DNA from: SAR116 cluster bacterium AG-426-I14
GTDB taxonomy: Bacteria > Pseudomonadota > Alphaproteobacteria > Puniceispirillales > Marisalimonadaceae
DNA length: 64,000 bases
Direction: 5' to 3'
Assembly: GCA_003210055.1 (NCBI GenBank)
Contig: QCNS01000003.1
Coordinates: 1 to 64,000, forward strand
Part shown: piece by piece, positions 56,485-64,000 of the stretch
How the letters are laid out: each line of letters begins with the position of its first letter
How positions within the stretch are numbered: the stretch's first letter is position 1
Made by a program: the position numbers and the translations under genes
Notes under the pieces: model-generated
Told to the model about the DNA's origin: nothing
The model's database searches: none
The model's input: only the letters and a program-made list of their open reading frames with translations

Positions 56485-57561
56485 TTAACTATTTCTCTTT
56501 AATGAAACTTTATAATTTTGAATCGTTTCACCTGCTAACAAAAAAAATAATAAAATACCCTCAAAAATACCAGTTACTACTTTTGGAATACCTAATATCA
56601 TTTGAGCATTATCAGCACCTAGCTTAGCTGTAGCAATTACTAACCCTGCTATTATGACCCCATAAGGATTTAACCTACCTAGAAAAGCAACTATTATGGC
56701 TGTGAAACCATAACCGAAAGAAACTTCGGGCTGTAATTGACCCATATTAGCTGAAACTTCTATTACTCCTGCAAGTCCTGCCATACCACCAGACATAATT
56801 AGGACACCTAAAGTAATTTTATTTTTGTTAAAACCAGCAAAACTTGAAGCTTTAGGAGCAGATCCAAATACTTTTATTTGAAAACCAGGTAATGTTCTAT
56901 TTATTAAAAACCATGAAAATGGAGCTAAAAACAAAATACTTATAATTCCATAATGTAACTGACCTAAATAACCAATTCCAGGAAAGTTTATTTTGGAAAT
57001 TATTGCTCCATCGGGGTATGGCTTTGACAGTGGGAAACCAAAACTCATAGGATCTCTCAGAGGACCCCTGACAATAAAATCTATAAAAAGCATTGCAACA
57101 TAGACTAACATTAAGCTAACTAAAATTTCATTTACATTAAGTTTTATTTTTAATATTGCTGGAATAGAGGCCCACAAAGCACCTCCTAAAAATCCAACTA
57201 AAAACATTGAAAGCAAAAGAATATGATTATTATTTTCTGGAAATAATAAAGCAAATGAACCTGCACATAAAGTCCCAATGATAAATTGTCCCTCTGCCCC
57301 AATATTCCAAATATTTGCTCTAAAACAAAATATTAAGCCAATTCCAATTATAATTAATGGACAAGCTTTTACTAAAATATCTGCTATTCTATCAACCCTT
57401 GAAAATGGTGAAATAAAAACTTGGTATAAGGATTCTGTTACAGGGTAATTCAACATTTTAAATATTAAAGCACCTATTATTATGGTAAGAATTATTGATA
57501 TCAAAGGCCCAATTAATACCCAATGATTACTTTGAATAGTTCTAGGTGTAAATATTAGCAT
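56485..57561 (-). CDS. ABC transporter permease (BMP/nucleoside type, first)
   Basis: 358 aa with about nine TM helices. RANIWNIGAEGQFIIGTLCAG, LNVNEILVSLMLVYVAMLF and the loop IKVFGSAPKASSFAGFNKNK match the YufP/NupP-type permease. It begins 18 bases after the ATPase gene and abuts the second permease. No signal or fusion is seen. Confidence 0.92.
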   Translation of the reverse strand: MLIFTPRTIQSNHWVLIGPLISIILTIIIGALIFKMLNYPVTESLYQVFISPFSRVDRIADILVKACPLIIIGIGLIFCFRANIWNIGAEGQFIIGTLCAGSFALLFPENNNHILLLSMFLVGFLGGALWASIPAILKIKLNVNEILVSLMLVYVAMLFIDFIVRGPLRDPMSFGFPLSKPYPDGAIISKINFPGIGYLGQLHYGIISILFLAPFSWFLINRTLPGFQIKVFGSAPKASSFAGFNKNKITLGVLIMSGGMAGLAGVIEVSANMGQLQPEVSFGYGFTAIIVAFLGRLNPYGVIIAGLVIATAKLGADNAQMILGIPKVVTGIFEGILLFFLLAGETIQNYKVSLKRNS

Positions 57562-57579
57562 TATTAATTATCTTCCATA

Positions 57580-59106
57580 TTAACTTACACCCATTAAAAG
57601 TCCAACTTGTGTAGGAGTCATATTTTTTTTATTTTTTATTTTTGATAAGTTACCATTGCTGATAACACCTATACTGTCAGATAATTCAAAAATTTCGTCA
57701 AGGTCCTGACTTATTAGGATTATTGCTTTTCCCATACTCGCTAAATTCAATATTTTTTGTCTTATTATGTTTGCAGCTCCAATATCTACCCCCCATGTAG
57801 GTTGAGATATAATAACTAATTTTGGATTTGCTTGAAAAGCTCTTCCTATAACAAATTTTTGAAGATTACCTCCAGACAATTGCTTGGCTAAAGGGTTATC
57901 ATATGGACAACGGACATCATTTTTTTTCTCTATTTGTTTACTTGCTTGAATTGAAAGTTTTGGGTTAGTAAATATTTTGTTAAAAAAAGATTTATTAAAA
58001 ATATGGTAACCGAAGAATGTTAAAAATGTATTTTCATGAAGTTTGAGATCTGGAACCGTGGCGTGATTATTTCTTTCTTCTGGAACAAACTCAATTCCCA
58101 ATTGTCTTCTATATTCAATCTTTGAATTACCAATAGACTTATTTTCAAAAATTATTTCTTCTTTTTTACCTAACGTTTCTCCACTAAGTGCTTCCATTAA
58201 CTCTACTTGACCATTACCTGCAATTCCAGCGATACCCAAAACTTGACCATAATCAATAGTAAAATTTATATTATTCAAGGTAACTCCAAATTGATTTTTT
58301 TTAAAACGATAAAGATTGTTTACGGATAATGCTAAATTTGATTTTAATTTTTTTAGGTTTTTTTTAGCTTTAAGTCTTATTATTTTTTTGCCAACCATTT
58401 TTTCTGCCAAAATATTTGTTGAAACATTTTTTGTTTCCATTGTATCAACAACTTTTGCAGATTTAAGAATAGTCACTTTACTTGCTATTTCTTTAATTTC
58501 GTGCAGTTTGTGACTAATATATAAAATCGAACACCCAGATTTTGATAAATTTTTTAATACTTTAAATAAATTTACAATCTCTTGAGGTGATAAAACAGAA
58601 GTAGGTTCATCCATTATCAATAGTTTTGGTTTTTGCAATAAACATCTTACTATTTCAACTCTTTGTTGTTCTCCAACAGATAACTCAGCAACTTTTTTAG
58701 ATGGACTTACTTTTAATCCCCATTTTTTTGAAGTATTTATAATACTTTTCTCCAACTGTTTTTTGGTAAGTTTTTCATCAAGTGATATCAGAATATTTTC
58801 ACTTACACTAAGAGCTGGGAAAAGAGAAAAATGTTGAAAAACCATTCCAATACCCATTGCTCTAGCAAACTTTGGATTTAACAAATTAATAATTTTATTA
58901 TTGAATTTTATGTTTCCTTCGTCAGGAGCTAATAGCCCATAAAACATTTTAACCAATGTTGATTTTCCTGCTCCATTTTCTCCCAGAAGAGCGTGTATTT
59001 CACCTTTTTTGATTTCTATATTTATTGAGTCATTAGCAACAAATGAACCGAATTTTTTTGTTAAGCCAGATGCTTTTAGAAGAGTTTTTGAATTTTTTTT
59101 ATCCAT
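57580..59106 (-). CDS. ABC transporter ATPase, tandem domains (BMP/nucleoside type)
   Basis: 508 aa with two ABC domains. Domain 1 (about 1-245) has Walker A GENGAGKST, signature LSVGEQQR and Walker B LLIMDEPTS. Domain 2 (about 260-508) has a degenerate Walker A (GIAGNGQVE), LSGGNLQK and VISQPTWGVD. The degenerate second site is usual in the YufO/NupO and sugar-type ATPases. It pairs with the two permeases and BMP protein downstream, and lies 33 bases after the small membrane protein gene. Confidence 0.93.
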   Translation of the reverse strand: MDKKNSKTLLKASGLTKKFGSFVANDSINIEIKKGEIHALLGENGAGKSTLVKMFYGLLAPDEGNIKFNNKIINLLNPKFARAMGIGMVFQHFSLFPALSVSENILISLDEKLTKKQLEKSIINTSKKWGLKVSPSKKVAELSVGEQQRVEIVRCLLQKPKLLIMDEPTSVLSPQEIVNLFKVLKNLSKSGCSILYISHKLHEIKEIASKVTILKSAKVVDTMETKNVSTNILAEKMVGKKIIRLKAKKNLKKLKSNLALSVNNLYRFKKNQFGVTLNNINFTIDYGQVLGIAGIAGNGQVELMEALSGETLGKKEEIIFENKSIGNSKIEYRRQLGIEFVPEERNNHATVPDLKLHENTFLTFFGYHIFNKSFFNKIFTNPKLSIQASKQIEKKNDVRCPYDNPLAKQLSGGNLQKFVIGRAFQANPKLVIISQPTWGVDIGAANIIRQKILNLASMGKAIILISQDLDEIFELSDSIGVISNGNLSKIKNKKNMTPTQVGLLMGVS

Positions 59107-59139
59107 TAACCTAAAAGTTTCAACGAAATAATTTTAAAT

Positions 59140-59319
59140 TTATTTTTTATTATTCCTTAAAATGTAAAATAATAATAGTCCAGAAGAAATAAAAACTACA
59201 GAAATAAATAAATTGAAGATACTCACATGCATATGGTTTAACCCACATGCAAAAATAATTAATGAAACAATTATTATTGCTATCCAGTGATTTAAAGGTC
59301 CTATAAATATATTCTTCAT
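59140..59319 (-). CDS. Small two-TM membrane protein, 59 aa, unrecognised
   Basis: The ATG (59319-59317) overlaps the TRAP permease stop in a four-base ATGA junction, the usual sign of translational coupling. The predicted protein is 59 aa: a short N-terminus, TM1 about residues 12-26 (HWIAIIIVSLIIFAC), a loop with His, Asn and Met (GLNHMHVS), TM2 about 33-53, and a basic C-terminus (RNNKK). Positive-inside reasoning suggests both ends cytoplasmic. It sits between a TAXI-TRAP permease and an ABC importer and might be an accessory subunit of the TRAP permease. No family recognised. Confidence 0.7.
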   Translation of the reverse strand: MKNIFIGPLNHWIAIIIVSLIIFACGLNHMHVSIFNLFISVVFISSGLLLFYILRNNKK

Positions 59320-61328
59320 TTGGAACTCTCTAAATTAAAATTTAATTTACCTTGAAGAAAGTATATTAAAGTTAATAAAATAAATCCTAAAGCATTAATA
59401 ATAAATCCAGAAACCTCATAAATTGTTTCTAATGGTGGTATTAAAAGAAAAATTGAACCAACAATTGATATTAATCTTTTGTATATATTTAGAGGGCCAT
59501 TGAACCAACCTTCTAATCCTAGGGTCATGCACCAATAAGCAAGAAGCACTGAACAAAGACTATATATGCTAATTAAGATTGGTCCTTCCATTAATAGAGA
59601 AGGGTTATAAATGAAAGCAAACGGAACTATATATTTCGCTATTCCTACTTTACTTGACTCTACTGCTGTCGACATTGGAGGTGATTTTGCAATAGCTGCT
59701 CCTGCAAATGATGCTAATGCAACAGGGGGAGTTATTGTTGATACAACACCAAAGTAAAAAGCAAACATATGAGCGGCAACTGGAATTATACCTGACTGAA
59801 TAAGAGAAGGTACTATTAATGCAGCAACAGTTATATATACTGCTGTTGTAGTCATACCCATTCCTAAAATGATAGCAGAAATTGCAGTTAAACACAGTAG
59901 AGGAAATAACATTCCACCTGATAACTCAATTACAGATTGAGTAAATTTTAATCCTAATCCAGAAACAAAAACTGAACCTATTATTATTCCTGCACAAGCA
60001 CAGGCTATAGTAACAGGCACTGTTGATTTAATACCACTTTCAAAGGCGCCTAATAAATCTACCACAGACATACGAGTATTTTTTTTAAAAAAACTTAAGA
60101 TGATAACAGATACTATAGCCCAAAAACCTGCTTTCATTGCTGTATAACCATAAATTAGCAAACCCATCAGTACAACCAAAGAAAGTAGCATATGCCAGCC
60201 ACCTCTGAGGACTTCAAATATATTAGGCAACATAGATTTATCAATTTTTTCAATCCCATGCTTTTCAGCTTCCACATGGACCATGAAATAAATTGTTGTA
60301 AAATATAAAAAAGCAGGAATTATTGCGGCTAAAATAACATAAGAATAAGGTGCCTCTAAAAATTCAGCCATTATGAAAGCGGCTGCGCCCATTATTGGCG
60401 GTGTTATTTGTCCACCAGATGATGCACATGCTTCTACAGCAGCCGCGAACTTTGCTCTATAACCGTAATTTTTCATAAGTGGGATAGTAAAAGAACCAGT
60501 GGTTACCACATTTGCTACTGCAGAACCATATACAGTTCCTGTCATACCTGACGCTACAACAGCAGCTTTAGCTGGGCCACCTGTTCTGTGTCCTGTTAAA
60601 GCTATAGCTAAATCAACAAAAAAACGACCAACTCCAGATCTAATTAAAATACCACCAAAAATAATAAATAGGACAATATAGGTTGAAGCTACATATAAAG
60701 GTATTCCAAAAATACCATCAGACGTCATAAATAAAGTATCAATGTATTTTGCTAAATTTGTAGGAGGGCCATAAAAGAAACCAAAAAACTTATGTGCAAA
60801 CAATGCATGCATCATAAAAAACACTGCAACAAACACCATAGCCCAACCAACTGCTCTTCTAGTACCATCTAAAACTAAGTATAATAGAATAGAACCAACG
60901 ATAATATCACCAATGTATTTATCGCCATATCTTAGTGTAAAAGTTTCAATATCCCAAATAGTCCATAACTGAACAAACAAAATCATTAAAATTATTAAGA
61001 GATCATAAAAAAAACCAGCAAGTCTTAAAAAATTATTTTTATCATTAACGATAAAAATAGGGTCTTTCAGACTTTGACGAAATAAAGGATATATAAATAC
61101 TGCAAGTATCATCATTACTGATAAATGAACCGATCTGAATGATCTGCCTTCAGGTGTTCCGTAAACTGCAACAAATAAATGATAAAAAGCTAGACTTACA
61201 GAAAGCCAACTACAAATTACTATAATCCAATATGTAAAAGATTTTTCTTTAGACCAAACAATAAGTTCATCTAAAAAACTAAATTCTTTTACTTCATTAT
61301 AAACTAGTTTTTTTTGACCTTTAGTCAT
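59316..61328 (-). CDS. TRAP transporter fused permease (4TM/12TM)
   Basis: 670 aa secondary transporter for TAXI-type receptors, fusing the small DctQ-like domain (N-terminal helices about 35-190) to the large DctM-like domain. VASGMTGTVYGSAVANVVTTGSFTIPLM, the SSGGQITPPIMGAAAF loop and GMGMTTTAVYITVAALIVP are family hallmarks. About 16 or more TM helices are expected. It lies 57 bases after the receptor gene across a strong hairpin. TAXI-TRAP systems move organic acids with Na+; the substrate here is unknown. Confidence 0.94.
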   Translation of the reverse strand: MTKGQKKLVYNEVKEFSFLDELIVWSKEKSFTYWIIVICSWLSVSLAFYHLFVAVYGTPEGRSFRSVHLSVMMILAVFIYPLFRQSLKDPIFIVNDKNNFLRLAGFFYDLLIILMILFVQLWTIWDIETFTLRYGDKYIGDIIVGSILLYLVLDGTRRAVGWAMVFVAVFFMMHALFAHKFFGFFYGPPTNLAKYIDTLFMTSDGIFGIPLYVASTYIVLFIIFGGILIRSGVGRFFVDLAIALTGHRTGGPAKAAVVASGMTGTVYGSAVANVVTTGSFTIPLMKNYGYRAKFAAAVEACASSGGQITPPIMGAAAFIMAEFLEAPYSYVILAAIIPAFLYFTTIYFMVHVEAEKHGIEKIDKSMLPNIFEVLRGGWHMLLSLVVLMGLLIYGYTAMKAGFWAIVSVIILSFFKKNTRMSVVDLLGAFESGIKSTVPVTIACACAGIIIGSVFVSGLGLKFTQSVIELSGGMLFPLLCLTAISAIILGMGMTTTAVYITVAALIVPSLIQSGIIPVAAHMFAFYFGVVSTITPPVALASFAGAAIAKSPPMSTAVESSKVGIAKYIVPFAFIYNPSLLMEGPILISIYSLCSVLLAYWCMTLGLEGWFNGPLNIYKRLISIVGSIFLLIPPLETIYEVSGFIINALGFILLTLIYFLQGKLNFNLESSK

Positions 61329-61352
61329 AGAAAAATCTTAGAAGAATTGAAT

Positions 61353-61378
61353 AAAAAGGCACGTAAACGTGCCTTTTT
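61353..61378 (-). terminator. Intrinsic-terminator-like hairpin between TAXI receptor and TRAP permease
   Basis: The arms AAAAAGGCACG (61353-61363) and CGTGCCTTTTT (61368-61378) are perfect complements around a four-base loop. The stem has a GC-rich top and an A/U base on both strands, the classic symmetrical terminator form. It starts 7 bases after the receptor stop and ends 25 bases before the permease start, on the same transcript. It probably acts as a partial terminator or 3' stabiliser so that receptor mRNA exceeds permease mRNA. Confidence 0.75.
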
Positions 61379-61385
61379 AAAATTA

Positions 61386-62342
61386 TTACATTACACCAAC
61401 TTCTTTATAGTATTTAGCTACACCTGGGTGTATTGGAATAGCTGAGCCTGTAACAGCTTCTTTTAAAACAACTTTATTCCAAATACTTTTAACTTTTGCA
61501 AACTCTGCATGATTTTCCCAAAAGACTTTAGCCATTTTATATACTAAATCATCAGGTAAATCTTTATGAACAATTGCAGATGTAACAATTCCTAATGTTG
61601 GTATATCAAAAGGATTGGTTTTATATGCGCTTGATGGAATAACAGCTTTGATATAACCTGGATTATTTTTTACAATTCTATCAAGTCTGTGTGGTGGAAG
61701 ACCAATAAACCTTATTCCTGGACTATTTTCTAATTCAAGAAAACTAGCTTGAGGAACAGATGTTGCTGCCATAAAAACATCAGCTTGACCATCTTTCATC
61801 AAAGCCACAGACTCTTTATAACTTACCATATGAACGACACCACCATTTTTTTTAATAGTGTCGAAGTTAAATCCATAATCCTTTAAAATTGACTCACAAA
61901 AGGCTGTACCAGTCCATTTTGGTTTTCCAGGACTAATATTAGCTGCTTTCATATCTTCAAAACCTTTTATTTTTGAGTCCGCTCTTACAGCAACTTGAAA
62001 AGCTGCAGGATACAATGTTGCAAAATAACGCACATTTTTTCTTGCTTTCTTAAATTTACCTTTTCCATTATAACCGTTAGCAACTGTATGTGCATATGTA
62101 AAACCAAATTGTGCATCTCCGTCGTCTACTGACATTACGTTAGAGATTCCTCCTCCAGATGTATTGGAAGTAGCAGTTCCTTTAATTTTTGCTTGAAAGG
62201 TTTGCATGATTTTAGCACCAAGTGGATACCAAGAACCTCCAGAAGGCCCTGACACCATTTTGATAAATGTATCTGCATTAGCCACATTTGCTAAAAAAGC
62301 AAATGAAGATGCTATCGCAAGTAGTTTAACAGTTTTTTTCAT
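61386..62342 (-). CDS. TAXI-family TRAP transporter solute receptor
   Basis: About 318 aa periplasmic receptor. A Sec signal peptide spans residues about 1-23 (ending NVANA). MVSGPSGGSWYPLGAKI with TSNTSGGGISNV is the TAXI ligand-binding signature, and AQFGFTYAHTVANGY follows. ATG 62342 is chosen since GGGGGA sits ten bases upstream; the ATG at 62357 would overlap that site. It is first in the long minus-strand transport operon and divergent from the HMG-CoA-lyase-family gene. Confidence 0.92.
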   Translation of the reverse strand: MKKTVKLLAIASSFAFLANVANADTFIKMVSGPSGGSWYPLGAKIMQTFQAKIKGTATSNTSGGGISNVMSVDDGDAQFGFTYAHTVANGYNGKGKFKKARKNVRYFATLYPAAFQVAVRADSKIKGFEDMKAANISPGKPKWTGTAFCESILKDYGFNFDTIKKNGGVVHMVSYKESVALMKDGQADVFMAATSVPQASFLELENSPGIRFIGLPPHRLDRIVKNNPGYIKAVIPSSAYKTNPFDIPTLGIVTSAIVHKDLPDDLVYKMAKVFWENHAEFAKVKSIWNKVVLKEAVTGSAIPIHPGVAKYYKEVGVM

Positions 62343-62476
62343 TTTAATTTCCCCCATAACTGTATTTTGAAAATGATTTCATAGTTCACTAGTTATTTAT
62401 GCATGAGTCAAGTATTATAAAAATAATAATGATTATTTTCTAAACATTTATTATATATAGAAGGGGAGGTTTAACG

Positions 62477-63421
62477 ATGAACAAAAATATAAAAAATGTT
62501 ATAATTACTGAGGTAGGTACTAGAGATGGTTTTCAATCTGAAAAAAAAACTATTGATACGCAAGATAAAATATTGCTAATTGATGATTTAGTAGATGCTG
62601 GATTCAAAAGAATAGAATTTTCCTCCTTTGTCTCTCCTAAAGCAATTCCTCAACTAGCTGATGCTGATCAAGTAATCAAACAAGTTAAAAGAAAATCAGA
62701 TGTTACTATGACGGCACTTGTTCCAAATTTGCGAGGTGCAATAAGAGCTGTTGAGTCAAAAATAGATGAAATTGTTGTTTTTTTGTCAGCTTCAGAAAGT
62801 CACAATAAGAAAAATCTAAATAGAACCATAAATGAATCTTTGATAGGTTTTGAAGAAGTAATTAAGTTGGCTCAAGACTCAAATATTCCTGTTCATGGTG
62901 ACATTTCAACTGCATTTGGTTGTCCTTTTGAGGGTGAAATATCAGTTAAAAAAATTGTAGAAATAACGAAAGAATATAAAAAATTAGGTTTCAAAGGTGT
63001 TACTCTTGGAGATACAACTGGAATGGCAACACCACCTGTCGTAACAAAAACAATTCGTGAAATAAAAGAAAATATTCCAGATTTTGAAATAACTCTTCAT
63101 TTTCATAATACTAGAGGTGTTGGGTTGGCAAACGTACTCGTGGGACTGAATGAGGGAATTACTCATTATGAAAGTTGTTTTGGTGGTATTGGAGGATGTC
63201 CTTTTGCTCCTGATGCTACTGGAAATATTTGTACCGAAGATCTTGTTTATTTATTACATGAAATGAATATCCAAACTGGTATTGATTTAAATAAATTAAT
63301 TCAAGTAGCCCAAAAAGCTGAAACCATTCTAGGTTATACCCTTCCTGGGCAAGTAATGCATGCAGGTCCAAGGTTAAAAAAATATTCAGTTGATAATGTT
63401 CCTACAGCAACTGGTGGGTGA
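62477..63421 (+). CDS. HMG-CoA lyase family enzyme
   Basis: 314 aa TIM-barrel DRE-metallolyase-type enzyme cleaving HMG-CoA or a related 3-hydroxyacyl-CoA. EVGTRDGFQSE (catalytic Arg-Asp), the metal site LHFHNTRGVG (His-x-His) and the loop GGIGGCPFAPDATGN with the reactive Cys are all present. GGGGAGG lies just upstream of the ATG. The CoA-transferase gene follows after 7 bases, suggesting activation of an organic acid to a CoA thioester and its cleavage. (S)-citramalyl-CoA or similar is a possible alternative substrate. Confidence 0.9.
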   Translation: MNKNIKNVIITEVGTRDGFQSEKKTIDTQDKILLIDDLVDAGFKRIEFSSFVSPKAIPQLADADQVIKQVKRKSDVTMTALVPNLRGAIRAVESKIDEIVVFLSASESHNKKNLNRTINESLIGFEEVIKLAQDSNIPVHGDISTAFGCPFEGEISVKKIVEITKEYKKLGFKGVTLGDTTGMATPPVVTKTIREIKENIPDFEITLHFHNTRGVGLANVLVGLNEGITHYESCFGGIGGCPFAPDATGNICTEDLVYLLHEMNIQTGIDLNKLIQVAQKAETILGYTLPGQVMHAGPRLKKYSVDNVPTATGG

Positions 63422-63428
63422 ATTACCT

Positions 63429-64000
63429 ATGAATGAAAAAGGGGCTTTAAACGGAATAAAAGTTATCGATTTAACAAGAGTTATCTCTGGACCTTTTTGT
63501 ACACTTTTGTTAGCTGATATGGGAGCTGAAGTTATTAAGGTAGAACCACCTAAAGGAGATAATGTTAGAAATCAAGGTAATTTTGTTGACGGCTTCAGTG
63601 CTTATTTCACTCAATTTAATAGAAATAAAAAGTCTATAATTTTAGATTTATATAAAGATAAAGATAAAGATATTTTAAAATCATTATTAAGTGCATCAGA
63701 TGTGTTAGTCGATAATTTTAGACCAGGCATACTATCTAAAATGGGATTTGATGAAAATACACTTAATAATATAAACCCAAGATTAATAAAAGCCTCTGTA
63801 AATGGATTTGGAAGTAAAGGAGAATATAGTCAAAGACCTGCGTTTGATTTTATTGCTCAAGCTATGTCTGGTTTTATGCATATGAATGGTTCAGATGATA
63901 CTGGCCCAGTTAGAACAGCATTACCTATATCAGATCTTATTGCAGGGTTATATTGCGCATTTGGTATAGTATGTGCTTTGCAATCAAGACAAAAATCTAA
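63429..64000 (+). CDS. Class III (CaiB/BaiF) CoA-transferase, 3'-truncated by window edge
   Basis: The first 190 residues of a frame that runs off the window. LNGIKVIDLTRVISGPFCTLLLADMGAEVIKVEPPKGD is the family N-terminus. NRNKKSIILDL, DVLVDNFRPGIL and the catalytic Asp of PAFDFIAQAMSG follow. Members transfer CoA between carboxylic acids such as succinyl-CoA and a hydroxyacid. ATG 63429 is used; the nearby ATG at 63433 is in another frame. Operon with the HMG-CoA-lyase-family gene. Confidence 0.92.
   Translation, partial: MNEKGALNGIKVIDLTRVISGPFCTLLLADMGAEVIKVEPPKGDNVRNQGNFVDGFSAYFTQFNRNKKSIILDLYKDKDKDILKSLLSASDVLVDNFRPGILSKMGFDENTLNNINPRLIKASVNGFGSKGEYSQRPAFDFIAQAMSGFMHMNGSDDTGPVRTALPISDLIAGLYCAFGIVCALQSRQKS

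Noticed and set aside
58316-58513. 65-aa frame on the plus strand inside the ABC ATPase gene
   Set aside because: Shadow of the linker between the two ATPase domains; no coding signal.
1-64000. CRISPR array, insertion sequence or prophage
   Set aside because: No regularly spaced repeats, transposase, integrase or phage structural gene was seen anywhere in the window.

Overview
The window is a compact, very AT-rich chromosome segment from a bacterium with a streamlined genome. Genes are separated by a few bases or overlap (many ATGA and TAATG junctions). There is no insertion sequence, prophage or CRISPR array. Several blocks match classical alphaproteobacterial gene order: chvI-chvG-ahcY-tsaE, trpF-trpB-trpA-accD-folC, FYDLN-acid protein/aroA-cmk-rpsA-ihfB, lptC-lptA-lptB-ptsN, murA-DUF2948-hisD-infA-maf-yacG-tRNA-Phe. 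With the low GC, the TAXI-TRAP and BMP importers and the sugar-acid or small-acid catabolism genes, this suggests a free-living marine alphaproteobacterium of the SAR11/HIMB59 (AEGEAN-169) type. That placement is inference; no 16S gene is present.

Layout. 1-7.2 kb (+): end of polA, the two-component system chvI-chvG, ahcY, tsaE, sbcB, trxA. 7.2-16.1 kb (-): aroA, cmk, rpsA, ihfB, trpF, trpB, trpA, accD, folC. 16.2-20.2 kb: a FYDLN-acid protein, tRNA-Ala(GGC), an unrecognised protein, then a three-gene 2-hydroxyacid dehydrogenase/aldolase/dehydrogenase cassette. 20.2-25.3 kb (mostly -): an RNase D-like exonuclease, lptC-lptA-lptB, ptsN, a complex-I NDUFA9-type protein and uppP. 25.5-31.6 kb (+): glutamate synthase gltB-gltD. 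31.6-34.2 kb: a GST, a hydrolase and a glycosyltransferase. 34.2-41 kb (+): thrS-infC-rpmI-rplT-pheS-pheT. 41.2-46.4 kb: tRNA-Thr(GGT), a small protein, murA, DUF2948, hisG, hisD, infA, maf, yacG, tRNA-Phe(GAA). 46.5-53.7 kb: an accessory catabolic locus of two divergent operons. 53.7-62.3 kb (-): an eight-gene operon carrying a TAXI-TRAP transporter, a small membrane protein, a BMP-type ABC importer and a secreted FecR-like protein. 62.5-64 kb (+): an HMG-CoA-lyase-family enzyme and a truncated class III CoA-transferase.

The main unusual signals concern how genes start and stay in frame. tsaE reads correctly only if one A is added to a 12-A run just after its start codon. infC appears to start at AUA, lptB at CUG behind a strong Shine-Dalgarno, and a TSUP-family permease has no AUG/GUG/UUG before its conserved N-terminus. 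A second A-run (13 A) lies in frame inside chvG.

Conserved neighbourhoods are also trimmed. No hprK/PTS genes lie between chvG and ahcY. sbcB occupies the usual addBA position. rpoN-hpf is absent between lptB and ptsN. Two substrate-binding-protein genes are followed by strong hairpins inside their operon. The accessory catabolic locus and the mixed transport operon are the best candidates for an undescribed metabolic system; their substrates cannot be read from the sequence.
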